A stretch of 49,835 nucleotides of DNA. Origin: DASWHD01 sp036393335 (GTDB taxonomy: Bacteria > CG2-30-53-67 > CG2-30-70-394). Of this stretch, positions 10,337-19,374 are shown piece by piece. The notes beneath the pieces were generated by a model. That model saw only the letters and a program-made list of their open reading frames with translations, was not told where the DNA came from and made no database searches. The translations under genes and the position numbers were made by a program. Position 1 is the stretch's first letter. The number at the start of each line of letters is the position of its first letter. Where the stretch lies: positions 1-49,835 of the forward strand of contig DASWHD010000063.1 in the NCBI GenBank assembly GCA_036393335.1, read 5' to 3'.

Positions 10337-12438
10337 GCTCGATCCTCTCCACCGTTGCCACTCCCGGTCGTGCGGTTGACATTGTCACGCAAGGTCTCCT
10401 CACAGACCTGGGCGACCGCCGACCGACGCACGAGGCTCCCCCTGCGCAGGGTCTCGACCGCACGGGGGTCGCCGATTCTTGCGAGGGTACGCGCGGCGGC
10501 GATCCGCACCTCGTCATGCTTCTTGGTGGCCAGCGCCGGCTCGGTAAGGAGCAAACGGGCAATGAACGGCGTGGCATTGCGCGAGCCGATCTGACCGAGG
10601 CCGGCCAGGGCCTCTTTCACGACCCGGTGATCGTTGTGGTGCAGCAGGGGGATGAGCAACCGTGCGCTCTCCTCTTGGCCGAGCTCTCCCAGGAGGTGGA
10701 GGAGGTTGCGCACGAAATACCAGATCGGATCTTCGAGCCGTCGCTGGATTTGAGGCAGGATGATGGCGCCCTGGTTCTTGAGCAGGGTGAGGATCGCGCG
10801 GCGCTGTGACCGGTCACCACTCTCCTTCAATAGGTCGAGGAGGCAATCGATCGCCGGCTCACCCAGGGCGGCGAGGCAATGGTTTACGTCGCGCTCCGCC
10901 GGGGTCGCACCGTAGTGCCCATAGTCCGCCACCAGGGCGGCGATCAATGGCCGATGATCCAGTCCCGTCAGCCACTCTACCGTCTGTGCCCGAAAGTCCT
11001 CCGTTAGAGGGCTGTCTTGGATACCGAGGCGACGCAGGCCGTCGAGGATCGCCAGGGCGACATCGTAGCTGTGCGACTCCACGGCCTCGTTGACCAATCG
11101 CTCCAGGGTGATCAACTGGTCGGTGAACTGCTCCGGGTCGTCCTCGACCTCCAGCAGGGCCAGGTAGAGGCTCGCCTGCTCCTGCTTCGCCACGTCGAGG
11201 AGCAATCCTTGCAGGAGCTCCGCGGCCAGGTCGCGATCCTCTTCCAGGGAGCGGAGCTGCTCGATGTAGTCGCTCGCCGACGACGCGGAGGGTTCCTGGA
11301 GGATCGACAGGTAATCGGTATCGGCGAACCGGCGGCACAGGGTGCGCAACGCCTCGCTCTGGGCGACGTTGCCGTCCTTGAGCTGGCGGACCGTCTCGGT
11401 CTGTTGGTCCAAGAGGTCGAGGATGCGTTTCTTCTGGGGGTGGACGGTGAGCAGGCGTTCGACCAGGCGCATCATCTCCCCCTCGTCTGCCTCGCCGGCG
11501 GCGGCCAGCAACAGTTCGGCGGCGCGGTGGGGACGGAAGGCGGCGATCAGCTCGTCGACGATCTCGTAGCCGGGCCCTGCCGCCTCGTCTTCGCTCTCGG
11601 TGAGGAGCTTGACGAGCTGTAGGGGTCGCAGCCCCTCGGTGCCGCGGGCGACCCGAGTGACAAACACCTGGCGCTGGATGCCCTGCTGGTCGTGGAGTAG
11701 GGTACCGAGGCTGCGGTAGAAGTTGGCCAGCAACGACCCCTTCACCCTGCCGACCTCGATCCATTGCTCGTCGAGCTGGAGCTGGGCGAGCTCGTCGGCG
11801 AAGTAGCGCAGCTTGCGAGGATCGGCGGCGAAGGCGGTGATGAAGTCTCGTGCTTCCCGGTCGAGCTCTTCGGGGCGGCGCACCACGTAACCGGTGATCA
11901 TGGCGTACCACAGACCCTCGGCGTCGATCAGCTCGTGGGATGACGGCAGGCCATTGGCCGCGACCCGAAACACCCGGGTGTAGTCGAGGGGCAGGATGCG
12001 CACGGCCCCGAGTCGCGCCGTATCGATCAGCGCCTCGATATTGCCGACCTCCAGGACCTGCTGCAGCGGCGTGGCCAGGACCTCGATCAGGTGCCGCAAG
12101 ACCTCCTCATCCGCACCGGGTGCAAAGCTCAAGGTGGCGATGCCGATTTGGTGAAGATGGCGTGACAAGCGACGCAGGGGAACATCCAATAGGGGCAACT
12201 CGCCGTCATTGACCGCGATGGTGTCGCCCGTGAAGGTGAGGTTCACCAACAAGTGGTCGACCATCGCCGCTTCATAGTGCACTTGCAGTTGCGCGATGGC
12301 GTGGCCCAGGGAGGGGTGGTTGTGGGCGTAGAGTTGAGTGATCTTTAGGGCGGCATTCAACGCGCGCAGGATCCCCAAGGCGAGCGCCTGCAGCTCCTCG
12401 CTGGCGACGGGTAGATTAGTGGTTACCCGCTTGGCCAT
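10333..12438 (-). CDS. HEAT-repeat protein with shared N-terminal module (second copy)
   Basis: A 701-residue soluble protein without signal or membrane segments. Residues about 14-125 are the shared module (TQLYAHNHPSLGHAIAQL, then LTFTGDTIAVND and GIATLSFAPGAD). The last 180 residues are HEAT repeats, for example FVRNLLHLLGELG, EALAGLGQIGS and AAARTLARIGDP. HEAT arrays are protein-binding scaffolds. ATG 12438 lies 2 bp after the stop of the first HD-GYP gene, and its own stop overlaps the second HD-GYP start, so translational coupling is very likely. It is a paralogue of the gene at 13853-15913. No function can be named from sequence. Confidence 0.85.
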   Translation of the reverse strand: MAKRVTTNLPVASEELQALALGILRALNAALKITQLYAHNHPSLGHAIAQLQVHYEAAMVDHLLVNLTFTGDTIAVNDGELPLLDVPLRRLSRHLHQIGIATLSFAPGADEEVLRHLIEVLATPLQQVLEVGNIEALIDTARLGAVRILPLDYTRVFRVAANGLPSSHELIDAEGLWYAMITGYVVRRPEELDREARDFITAFAADPRKLRYFADELAQLQLDEQWIEVGRVKGSLLANFYRSLGTLLHDQQGIQRQVFVTRVARGTEGLRPLQLVKLLTESEDEAAGPGYEIVDELIAAFRPHRAAELLLAAAGEADEGEMMRLVERLLTVHPQKKRILDLLDQQTETVRQLKDGNVAQSEALRTLCRRFADTDYLSILQEPSASSASDYIEQLRSLEEDRDLAAELLQGLLLDVAKQEQASLYLALLEVEDDPEQFTDQLITLERLVNEAVESHSYDVALAILDGLRRLGIQDSPLTEDFRAQTVEWLTGLDHRPLIAALVADYGHYGATPAERDVNHCLAALGEPAIDCLLDLLKESGDRSQRRAILTLLKNQGAIILPQIQRRLEDPIWYFVRNLLHLLGELGQEESARLLIPLLHHNDHRVVKEALAGLGQIGSRNATPFIARLLLTEPALATKKHDEVRIAAARTLARIGDPRAVETLRRGSLVRRSAVAQVCEETLRDNVNRTTGSGNGGEDRA

Positions 12439-12440
12439 GG

Positions 12441-13853
12441 CTACAAGTAGTCTTCCGCCGCGACCGCGACCTGGTTTGGATCGACGGCGCGGCGGATCTC
12501 CAGCGGCGGATTGCGTTGCTGACCGCTACGCAGGTCGAAGAGCATCGGGTTCGGCAGGGGATTGCCCTCGCCATCGAGGATGGTGCGCACCGTCGGACGC
12601 ATGGGAAATCCCGCGTGGGTGGTGACGACCACCGCGAGGGTGCCGTCGGACAGTTCCACCAGACAGCCGCTGGGATAGGGTCCGACCATGTTGACGAAGT
12701 GCTTGAACAGAGTCGGATCCAGGATCGTGCCGGCTCCCTGAGACATGATGCGCAGGGCCTCGTCGGGGGTGATCTCGGACTTGTAGCTGCGAATTGTGCG
12801 CAGGGCATCGTAGTAGTCCGCGATGGTGCACATGCGCGAGATCAGGTTGAGCGGTCGGCGGTGGGCCTGCGCGGGATAGCCGCCGCCAGCGAAACGCACG
12901 TGGTGCTCGTAGGCCACCAGGACGGTGAGATCGTCGACATGGGGGATGGTGCGCAACAATTGTGCGCCGAGCACGGGGTGGGCCTTGACGATGTGGAACT
13001 CCTCTGGGGTCAACTTACCTGGCTTGCGAATCAGCTCGGGGGGCACGAAGCACTTACCGGTGTCGTGGAGCAGGGCGGCCACGCCGACGGCGTTGAGCTG
13101 CCCTTCGGGCATGCCGAGGGTCCGCGCCTGCGCGACCGTGAGGATGCAGACATTGAGTACGTGGGTGTAGGTGTAGTCGTCGTGGCTTTTGAGCCAGGTG
13201 AGGGCCTGGAGCTGACCGCCCTGGCGGTGATCTTGCACCACCGCGTCCACGATCTCGCGCGCGCGGTCCACCGGCACCGTGCGGTTCTCGGTAATGATGC
13301 GGTGGAGCTCTTCGATGGTGCCGAGGGCACGCTGGTAGAGCCGTTTGGCAAACTGCCCATCACCGGCCGAGTTGCCGTCGTCGTCATCCGCCGCGAGGCG
13401 CCCAATGCGGATGTGGTGGACGCCGGCGTCGGCCAACGCGGCTTGCAGATCGTCGATCTCCCCGCCGCACCGCGGCGCGAGCAGGAGATCGAATAGAGCC
13501 TCGATCTCCGCTCGTGGGACGCCTTGGCGAAAGGCGAGGTGCTCGATACCACGGTTACGAAGGTCTTTGAGCCCGCCTTCCAGATGCAGCTCCTGGCCGT
13601 CCACAGGATAGGAGGGAAACAACACGCGGTCGCCGATGATCGCCAGCTGCAGGGCGTCATTTTCCTCGAGAATGCGGTGCAGGTCGTTCTCGACCTCTGC
13701 CAAGGCCTGGGTTGCGGCGGGGTGTCCTGCCGGGTAGAGGCCTCGTTGGTGGAGGGCGGTCAGGAAGGCGGCGACCCAGCGGTGCACCTGTTGCACGGGG
13801 ACCGCGGGTTTCCCCTTGGGAAAGTCGGCAGTGGGCACGGGCGGTGGAGACAT
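12441..13853 (-). CDS. HD-GYP domain protein with N-terminal LYPxGH module (first copy)
   Basis: About 470 residues, a paralogue of the gene at 8933-10336. The N-terminal module reads RGLYPAGHPAATQAL, then LAIIGDRVLFPSYPVDG and GIEHLAFRQGV. The HD-GYP domain shows LLHDTGK, HPVLGAQLL and HHVRFAGGGYP; the signature Glu and Asp are replaced by Val and Ala. I chose ATG 13853 because it overlaps the stop of the upstream HEAT gene as TGATG and has GAGAGG a few bases upstream. An in-frame start at 13883 would lie inside that gene. The gene sits between two HEAT-repeat genes on the same strand. Confidence 0.87.
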   Translation of the reverse strand: MSPPPVPTADFPKGKPAVPVQQVHRWVAAFLTALHQRGLYPAGHPAATQALAEVENDLHRILEENDALQLAIIGDRVLFPSYPVDGQELHLEGGLKDLRNRGIEHLAFRQGVPRAEIEALFDLLLAPRCGGEIDDLQAALADAGVHHIRIGRLAADDDDGNSAGDGQFAKRLYQRALGTIEELHRIITENRTVPVDRAREIVDAVVQDHRQGGQLQALTWLKSHDDYTYTHVLNVCILTVAQARTLGMPEGQLNAVGVAALLHDTGKCFVPPELIRKPGKLTPEEFHIVKAHPVLGAQLLRTIPHVDDLTVLVAYEHHVRFAGGGYPAQAHRRPLNLISRMCTIADYYDALRTIRSYKSEITPDEALRIMSQGAGTILDPTLFKHFVNMVGPYPSGCLVELSDGTLAVVVTTHAGFPMRPTVRTILDGEGNPLPNPMLFDLRSGQQRNPPLEIRRAVDPNQVAVAAEDYL

Positions 13854-15913
13854 CAATGCCTCTCGGTGAGGATGCGGCGGCACGCATCGGCCACCGTCGG
13901 TCGTTTGCTCAGGACCCCTTTGCGCAGGGCGCTATCCGCCGCTTCCTGGGGAAAGCGTGCCAGGCAGCGGGCCGCCTCGACGCGGACCTGGTCGTTCTCC
14001 GGAGATGCGGCAATGGTGTCATCCGTCAATAGCCGGGCGACAAACGGGATACAGCGGGGCGAGTCGAGGTTCGCCAGGGCGAGCAGCGCCTCGCGTCGGA
14101 CTCGCGGGTCCTTGTGTTGGAGTTGCAGGGTGAGGGGCCGGACCGCTTCGGGTGAGCCGGACTGGCCGAGGAGGTGGACGATGTTGCGCACGTAGTACCA
14201 GTGCTGGCTGTCGAGGCGCGCCATCAGCTCCGGGATCAGCTCGTCGGTGAAGGAGGCGAGGATGCGCAGGATGGAGCGGCGTACCGCGCGGTCTTCCTCG
14301 TGCTCCAAGCGATCGAGGAGGTGGGGTGCAATCGCGCCTTGGAACACCTTGAGGAAAGTGTGGAACTCGTCGAAGTACTGCGCCTTCATCGACTCGATCT
14401 GGGCGAAGGCACGATCCGTAATCCCCGCGAGATCGAGGCGTCCCAGGTGGGTCCAGATCACCTGTTTGAATTCCTTGGGCCGGTCGCTTTCGCGGCTGCA
14501 CTGGCGCCGCAGGTCGGTGGCGATGAGTGTCGCCAGCTCGTACTCAGAGCCGTCGATGGCTGCGACCAGGCGCTCGAACAGCCCGTCGATGACCCTGCGG
14601 AACTCGCCGAGCTCCGTTTCGTCGGCCAGGAGATCGAGGAGCAACTGGGTATGGCCGTGGGAGAGAAAGGCCGGGTCGAGGGTGGTCAGATCTTCTTCGG
14701 AGATCGTCTGGACGGTCTTGTATCCCGAAAGGGTGGGAAAATAGTCACTGGCAAAGTCGTCGAGTTGCGCCTCGTATGCCCGTGACATGTAACGCTGACC
14801 GAGTGACTCTAGCGCCAACTCTTCCACGCGTTGCCAGACCGTAAGCGCCTCGCCGTCGTTGTGCTCGGTGCTCTGGTGAACCCGGTGTCGGACTGCCGGC
14901 AGCATGCGGTCGGCGGCCGACTCCGGGCGCACGAACGCCCCGACACAGTGGGCCAGGCGCAGAGAGTCGGCCCCTTCGGCACGGACCAGGGCCGCCATCG
15001 TGTCCAACAATTTTTCTTCCGTATTGGCCTGCAGGCTCTGGGCAAGGAGGTCATCGTCCACCTCACCCCCCGCCAGCAAGTCGATCAGGTCGTACGGGGT
15101 GAGCTCCAAGGTGCGGGCCCCCAGGTCGCGCAGGAAATCGCTGCGTTCGTGCGCCGGGAGCTGTGCGGCACTGTGCACGATCCGGTTGAAGAGTTGGGCG
15201 AGGAGTTTGCCGGACAGCACGGGTTGGTTCCCGCCGTCGCCGGCGCGTCGATCTTTGGCTGCCTGCACCAGGTAGGCGAGACTGCCCTCGCGGTGCAGGA
15301 GCTCCCGCAGAAACTCCATGGCTTCGCGGGCCAGCGGTTCGTTCGATGCACCGCCGCGACCAGTGATCAGGGCGTACCAGAGCTGGCGCTCCCGCTCCGT
15401 CAGGTTGGGATCGGCGGAGAGCCTGATGCCGTCCTTGGCGATGGTGACATTGCACTCCAGACCGGCGAGTCGGAAGTGCGGAAATCCAACGCCTTCAAGC
15501 GGCGCCGGTTGCCCGCTCTCCCCACCGGCCGTCGGTAGCGTTACCAGGCGCGCCACCAGGTCCTGCACCTCCTCCTTGTCGGCCCCCTCATGCATGATGA
15601 CGCGCGCGATTCCCAGACGATGCATGTGGTCGCAGAGGGACCGCAGGGTGGGGGAGAGGCCATCCAACCGCTCCTCGTTGAGGATGAGCTGATCGGGACC
15701 GAAGGCGAGCAGAACCGATTCCCGCTCGTCGGTTGCCTGCCGATAGAGCTCGTACAGATCTTGGTGGATCGATGCGGCGGCCGGATGTTCCGCACCATAG
15801 AGCCCGATGGTCTTGAGAGTACGGTGGAGTTGGCGACAGAAGGCGAGAATCGTCTCCTGGCCAGCTTCCTCAGGGCCGTGCTCTTCCAGTGGTGATTGGG
15901 TATGTACTCCCAC
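13853..15913 (-). CDS. HEAT-repeat protein with shared N-terminal module (first copy)
   Basis: A 686-residue soluble protein, first gene of the four-gene minus-strand operon. The N-terminal module reads IGLYGAEHPAAASI, then LLAFGPDQLILNEERLDG and GIARVIMHEGADKEEV. The C-terminal ~180 residues are HEAT repeats (YYVRNIVHLLGQSG, REALLALANLDS, EAARCLARFPQ). It ends in TGATG with the next gene. A hybrid histidine kinase is encoded divergently 435 bp upstream, so a functional link through that intergenic region is possible but not shown. It looks like a duplication partner of 10333-12438; function unknown. Confidence 0.85.
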   Translation of the reverse strand: MGVHTQSPLEEHGPEEAGQETILAFCRQLHRTLKTIGLYGAEHPAAASIHQDLYELYRQATDERESVLLAFGPDQLILNEERLDGLSPTLRSLCDHMHRLGIARVIMHEGADKEEVQDLVARLVTLPTAGGESGQPAPLEGVGFPHFRLAGLECNVTIAKDGIRLSADPNLTERERQLWYALITGRGGASNEPLAREAMEFLRELLHREGSLAYLVQAAKDRRAGDGGNQPVLSGKLLAQLFNRIVHSAAQLPAHERSDFLRDLGARTLELTPYDLIDLLAGGEVDDDLLAQSLQANTEEKLLDTMAALVRAEGADSLRLAHCVGAFVRPESAADRMLPAVRHRVHQSTEHNDGEALTVWQRVEELALESLGQRYMSRAYEAQLDDFASDYFPTLSGYKTVQTISEEDLTTLDPAFLSHGHTQLLLDLLADETELGEFRRVIDGLFERLVAAIDGSEYELATLIATDLRRQCSRESDRPKEFKQVIWTHLGRLDLAGITDRAFAQIESMKAQYFDEFHTFLKVFQGAIAPHLLDRLEHEEDRAVRRSILRILASFTDELIPELMARLDSQHWYYVRNIVHLLGQSGSPEAVRPLTLQLQHKDPRVRREALLALANLDSPRCIPFVARLLTDDTIAASPENDQVRVEAARCLARFPQEAADSALRKGVLSKRPTVADACRRILTERH

Positions 15914-16348
15914 GCCCGGATCGTCCGCCTTACGTTTGTCCTCTGTTCGTCATTCTACGCCTCGGTGTTCGGTCTGGCGTCGAAATGACGCTGGAAGTGT
16001 GGCGCTCCCCATGGCTACCACGGGCCAGCATCAGACGATGCGCGGCTGTGCAATACACGCCACGAGTGCGTTTAGAAACATGTCTCATCTCGGGTTGTAT
16101 CGGCTGGCTCGCAGCGCTGGGCAACTGGACGGCCCGCATTCGCCGTGCGTGCCCATGGCTGGTCAGGGAGCTGTTTGCAGGGGCCAAGCCATTGCGCGGC
16201 AATCGGCGCCCCGCCGTGCGCGAAGCCTAGTCGTGCGATACGACCTCCGCCAGAAAACTCATCCCGAGGTATCACGCGAGATCGATAGGGTTCCGAAAAA
16301 TAAGGCGTCTTGTCGTGTGACCCCCGCGCGTGGTGGTGATCGTCGACC
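15914..16348. other. Divergent intergenic region (435 bp), no gene seen
   Basis: This region lies between the HEAT/HD-GYP operon (-) and the hybrid kinase (+), so it must hold at least one promoter for each. Short open frames cross it, but none has recognisable protein features or a good ribosome binding site. The stretch near 16280-16310 (ggttccgaaaaataaggcg) is the most AT-rich part. I could not define a specific -35/-10 pair with confidence. Confidence 0.5.
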
Positions 16349-17878
16349 GTGCACCGTTGGATCCTTGGTATGAAGCCAGTGACGTCGACCGAGTTGCACC
16401 CTCTGACCGCCAATGACCGGCTACCACCAGGGGGCGATTGGGCGCTGCTCGGCGAGGTGTGCGATGCGGCGGTAGCGGCGGCGGCGTGGGTCGATGCGGA
16501 CCTCAATTTCCGCTGGCTCAATAGCCGATTCTCCGATTGGTTTCCCCACGGCTTTGTCTCTCCCGGCGCATCCGATTCGTGCTTCAAATCGGGCAGGGGC
16601 TGGGAGGAGCTCGCTCGACAAACGCTGTCCGAACGCCAGGGTCAAGTCGACCTGCTTTGTCAGGAGGCGTCGATCGAGGGGCACCAGTGGTTTCGGGTGA
16701 CGACCTCGCTGTGGCAAGAGGGCGTGCTGTTCGTGTTGACCGATGTGACGTCCGAGCGCCGTCTCAAAGAGGTGTTGCTACAAAACCAGAAGCTAGAAAA
16801 CCTGGGAGCAGTGGCAGCGGGTGTCGCGCACGATTTCAACAATGTATTGGCCGGGATCTTGGGGGTCGCCGCCTTGCTGCAGGAGGGGATTCCCAGCAGT
16901 GACCCGCAACACACCCTGGTGGACGAGATCGCGCGGGTGGGAAGTTCGGCGACGAGCCTGACGCGGCAGATCCTCGACTTCGTGCGCCGGGGCGAAGAGG
17001 AGTCGGCGGTGGTCGATCTGCGTGAGGCCGCGCGCGAGGTGATGGACATCCTGCGGCGCAGCATCGATCCCAAGGTGCGCATCGACTTCGCTGTCGACTC
17101 GGTGCCGGCGGCGATGCGCATCGACAAGGGACGGGTGCAGCAGGTGCTCATGAACCTGTGCTGCAACGCCCGTGACGCGATGCCCGCCGGCGGGACCCTC
17201 ACCGTGACCGTCATGCGCCGCGGGGACGTGGCTACCCTCCGTGTCCGTGACACCGGCATGGGGATGTCCAGGGAGCTGATGGAGCACATCTTCGATCCCT
17301 TTTTCACCACGAAAGGGCCGGGCAAAGGGACCGGGCTCGGCTTGGCGGTGTGTCGGGAGATCGTCGTGACCGCCGGTGGTGATATGCGTGTGGAGAGCAC
17401 GCCTGGGCAGGGGAGTCTGTTCGAGGTCCACTTGCCGGTGATTGCGGACTGGGTCCCCGTATCCGAGGGCACTTCCCAGGAGGAGGTCAAGCCGGTCCAG
17501 GAAGGTAAGCGCATCCTCGTGGTGGATGACGAGCCGTTGGTACGCATGGTCGCGGAGCGTTTCCTGCGCCGGGAGGGCTACGAGGTGATCTCGGCGGAGG
17601 ACGGAGACGAGGCGCTCGCCGTACTGCGCCGGGGCGTGCCGCGCATCGACATGGTGATCCTCGATCTCACCATGCCCGGCAAGAGTGGTGCGGAGGTCGT
17701 GATCGCCGTCCGTGAGCTTCTGCCGGAGCTGCCGATCCTGATCTCCAGCGGCTACAGCGAGGCGGCGATCGAGAATCGGGGTTGGGCGCTGCAGGTGCAG
17801 GGCTTCCTGCAAAAGCCGTATCAGCGCGCGGCGCTCCTCGGCGCCGTGACGCGGCTCCTGAGCGCGGCGAACGTTTGA
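16349..17878 (+). CDS. Hybrid sensor histidine kinase / response regulator
   Basis: About 509 residues, cytoplasmic (no membrane segment). Order: an N-terminal PAS-like sensing segment (WVDADLNFRWLNSRFSDWF); a HisKA-type dimerisation helix with the phosphorylated His in GVAHDFNN; an ATPase domain with the N box NLCCNARDAMP and G boxes DTGMGMS and GKGTGLGLAV; and a C-terminal receiver domain with VVDDEPLVR, the phosphoacceptor in MVILDLTMPG, and the switch Ser and Lys (ISSGYS, LQKPY). This is the NtrB-like hybrid type common in deltaproteobacteria. The start is GTG 16349 or ATG 16370. No cognate DNA-binding regulator is adjacent. The next gene is convergent. Confidence 0.92.
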   Translation: MHRWILGMKPVTSTELHPLTANDRLPPGGDWALLGEVCDAAVAAAAWVDADLNFRWLNSRFSDWFPHGFVSPGASDSCFKSGRGWEELARQTLSERQGQVDLLCQEASIEGHQWFRVTTSLWQEGVLFVLTDVTSERRLKEVLLQNQKLENLGAVAAGVAHDFNNVLAGILGVAALLQEGIPSSDPQHTLVDEIARVGSSATSLTRQILDFVRRGEEESAVVDLREAAREVMDILRRSIDPKVRIDFAVDSVPAAMRIDKGRVQQVLMNLCCNARDAMPAGGTLTVTVMRRGDVATLRVRDTGMGMSRELMEHIFDPFFTTKGPGKGTGLGLAVCREIVVTAGGDMRVESTPGQGSLFEVHLPVIADWVPVSEGTSQEEVKPVQEGKRILVVDDEPLVRMVAERFLRREGYEVISAEDGDEALAVLRRGVPRIDMVILDLTMPGKSGAEVVIAVRELLPELPILISSGYSEAAIENRGWALQVQGFLQKPYQRAALLGAVTRLLSAANV

Positions 17879-17913
17879 TCTGGCGGCCCGGGTCTCGCCT
17901 GGGCGCGAGACGC

Positions 17914-19368
17914 CTACTTACCGGCCTTCTGCTCGGCTTCGGCCAGTGCCTCGCGGACGATCTGATCGAAGCTGGCCAATGGCTGGGCACCGCGCACGTA
18001 GCGGCCGTTGACGAAGGTGGCTGGGGTGCCATTGGCGCCAATGGCCATGGCCTCTTTCGTCTCCGCATCGATCTGGGCGTCGAAGCGGTCGGAGTCGATG
18101 GCGGCGGTGAAATGCGCGACGTCGAGGCCGAGCTCCCCGGCGGTGGCGATCAGGCCGTCACGCTCGAGGTGGGCGCCCGGCACCAGCAGGCGATCTTGAT
18201 ACTCCCAGAACTTGCCCTGCTCGTGGGCAGCCAGCACCGCGCGCGCGGCGAGCTTGGCCTGCTTGTGGAAGGGTAGGGGGTGCTGCTTGATCGCGACGCG
18301 GAGCTGATCGGGGTACTTGTCGCGCAGGGCTTTCAGGGTCGGACCGACCCTCACACAGAATGGTCACTGGTAATCGAGGAAGGCAATGGCCGTAACCTGC
18401 GCATTGGACGGCCCGATCACCGGCGCCTGACCGATCTCCAGTGGGTAGCGCTTGTTCGGGTCCGGTCCGCTCGGTCTGGCCGGCGGCGGAGAAGGTCTCG
18501 GTGGTTTTTCTCCCAGCGCGACCCGCACCTCGTACTCGAAGTTGGGATACGGCTGGGCGCCGTCGACCTTCCTGCCGTTGATGAACGTGGCCGGCGTACC
18601 GTTTGCGCCGATCGCCATGGCCTCCGCGGCGTCCGCATCGATCTGGGCGTCGAAGTGATCCGAGTCGATGGCGGTGGTGAAGCGCGCGACGTCGAGGCCG
18701 AGCTCACGGGCGGTGGCGATCAGTCCGTCGCGATCAAGCCGCGCACCCTGGACCAGTAGACGATCCTGGTACTCCCAGAACTTGCCCTGCTCGTGGGCGG
18801 CCAGCGCCGCACGCGCGGCGAGCCTGGCCTGCTTGTGGAACGGTAGCGGGTGTTGTTTGACGGCGAGACGGAGCTGGTCCGGAAACTGTTCGCGCAGCTT
18901 TTTCAGGGTCGGACCGACCCTCACGCAGAACGGTCACTGGTAGTCGAGAAAGGCGATCGCCGTGACCTGCGCGTTGGACGGCCCGATCACCGGGGCGTTG
19001 CCCACCGCGACCGGGTAGACCTTGTCGGGATCTGCCGCGACCTGGGGTGCCGGTTTCGGGCGCTGGTAGTCGGCCACGGCCTTGCGTGTCGCGACGATCT
19101 CGTTGCCGATACGTAACTCGGCGATCGCCTGGCGGGCGAAACCGCGGCTCACTCCGCAGACACGATCCGTCTCGATGCAGTTCTTCAGGGTGCCCTTGCC
19201 GCAGCCGCACGGGCAGGTATTCTCCTCCAGGAAGCGGGCCAGGGTCTCCTGCTTTACCGGATTGAGGTCGATGGCCTGGAGTTCGATCTCCATCGGCAGG
19301 CCGGCGGCCGTGACGTGCGTGACCGTCGTCAGGAGCCCGAGGATGAAGATGGTTAGGAATGTGCGCAT
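17914..19368 (-). CDS. Double-selenocysteine tandem thioredoxin/DsbA-fold protein (two UGA-encoded Sec)
   Basis: One 485-codon frame interrupted by TGA at 18934-18936 and 18364-18366. Predicted product: 484 residues with Sec145 and Sec335. It has a signal peptide (about 1-21), a Cys-rich domain (Cys52, 54, 56, 64, 71) resembling CcmH-like Cys domains, and two near-identical DsbA-like domains. Each domain has AIAFLDYQ-U-PFC-VRVGPTL (Sec145/Cys148, Sec335/Cys338) and a cis-Pro loop NGTPATF (Pro259, Pro449). The sequence continues homologously through both TGAs. Both are followed, 18 nt later, by the loop GGTCC on a GC stem, like a bacterial SECIS. Likely a periplasmic thiol/selenol oxidoreductase. 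It starts 6 bp after hemB. Confidence 0.85.
18335..18351 (-). promoter_or_regulatory. SECIS-like hairpin after the second UGA
   Basis: On the minus strand, AGGGTC-GGTCC-GACCCT begins 13 nt after the TGA at 18364-18366, so the apical GG lies at nt 19-20. A 6-bp GC-rich stem holds the loop GGUCC. Bacterial SECIS elements (for example E. coli fdhF) place a GGUC-containing apical loop at the same distance inside the coding region. It is identical in sequence to the hairpin after the first UGA. Confidence 0.7.
18905..18921 (-). promoter_or_regulatory. SECIS-like hairpin after the first UGA
   Basis: On the minus strand, AGGGTC-GGTCC-GACCCT begins 13 nt downstream of the TGA at 18934-18936 and presents a GGUC apical loop 18 nt after the codon. 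This geometry matches known SelB-binding SECIS hairpins. The surrounding codons (PFCVRVGPTL) are also constrained by protein sequence, so the hairpin alone would be weaker evidence than its position after an in-frame TGA. Confidence 0.7.
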
Positions 19369-19374
19369 GGCGCT

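Noticed and set aside
15889..16373. Small frames in the divergent region upstream of the hybrid kinase
   Set aside because: No ribosome binding site and biased low-quality composition; they overlap promoters that must exist there.
18364..19368. Three separate short genes or a pseudogene in place of one selenoprotein gene
   Set aside because: The frame is unbroken except for two TGA codons, both at the same active-site position. The pieces would start with GTG inside a conserved motif and without ribosome binding sites. No other damage is seen, so stop-codon readthrough as Sec explains the data better than decay.
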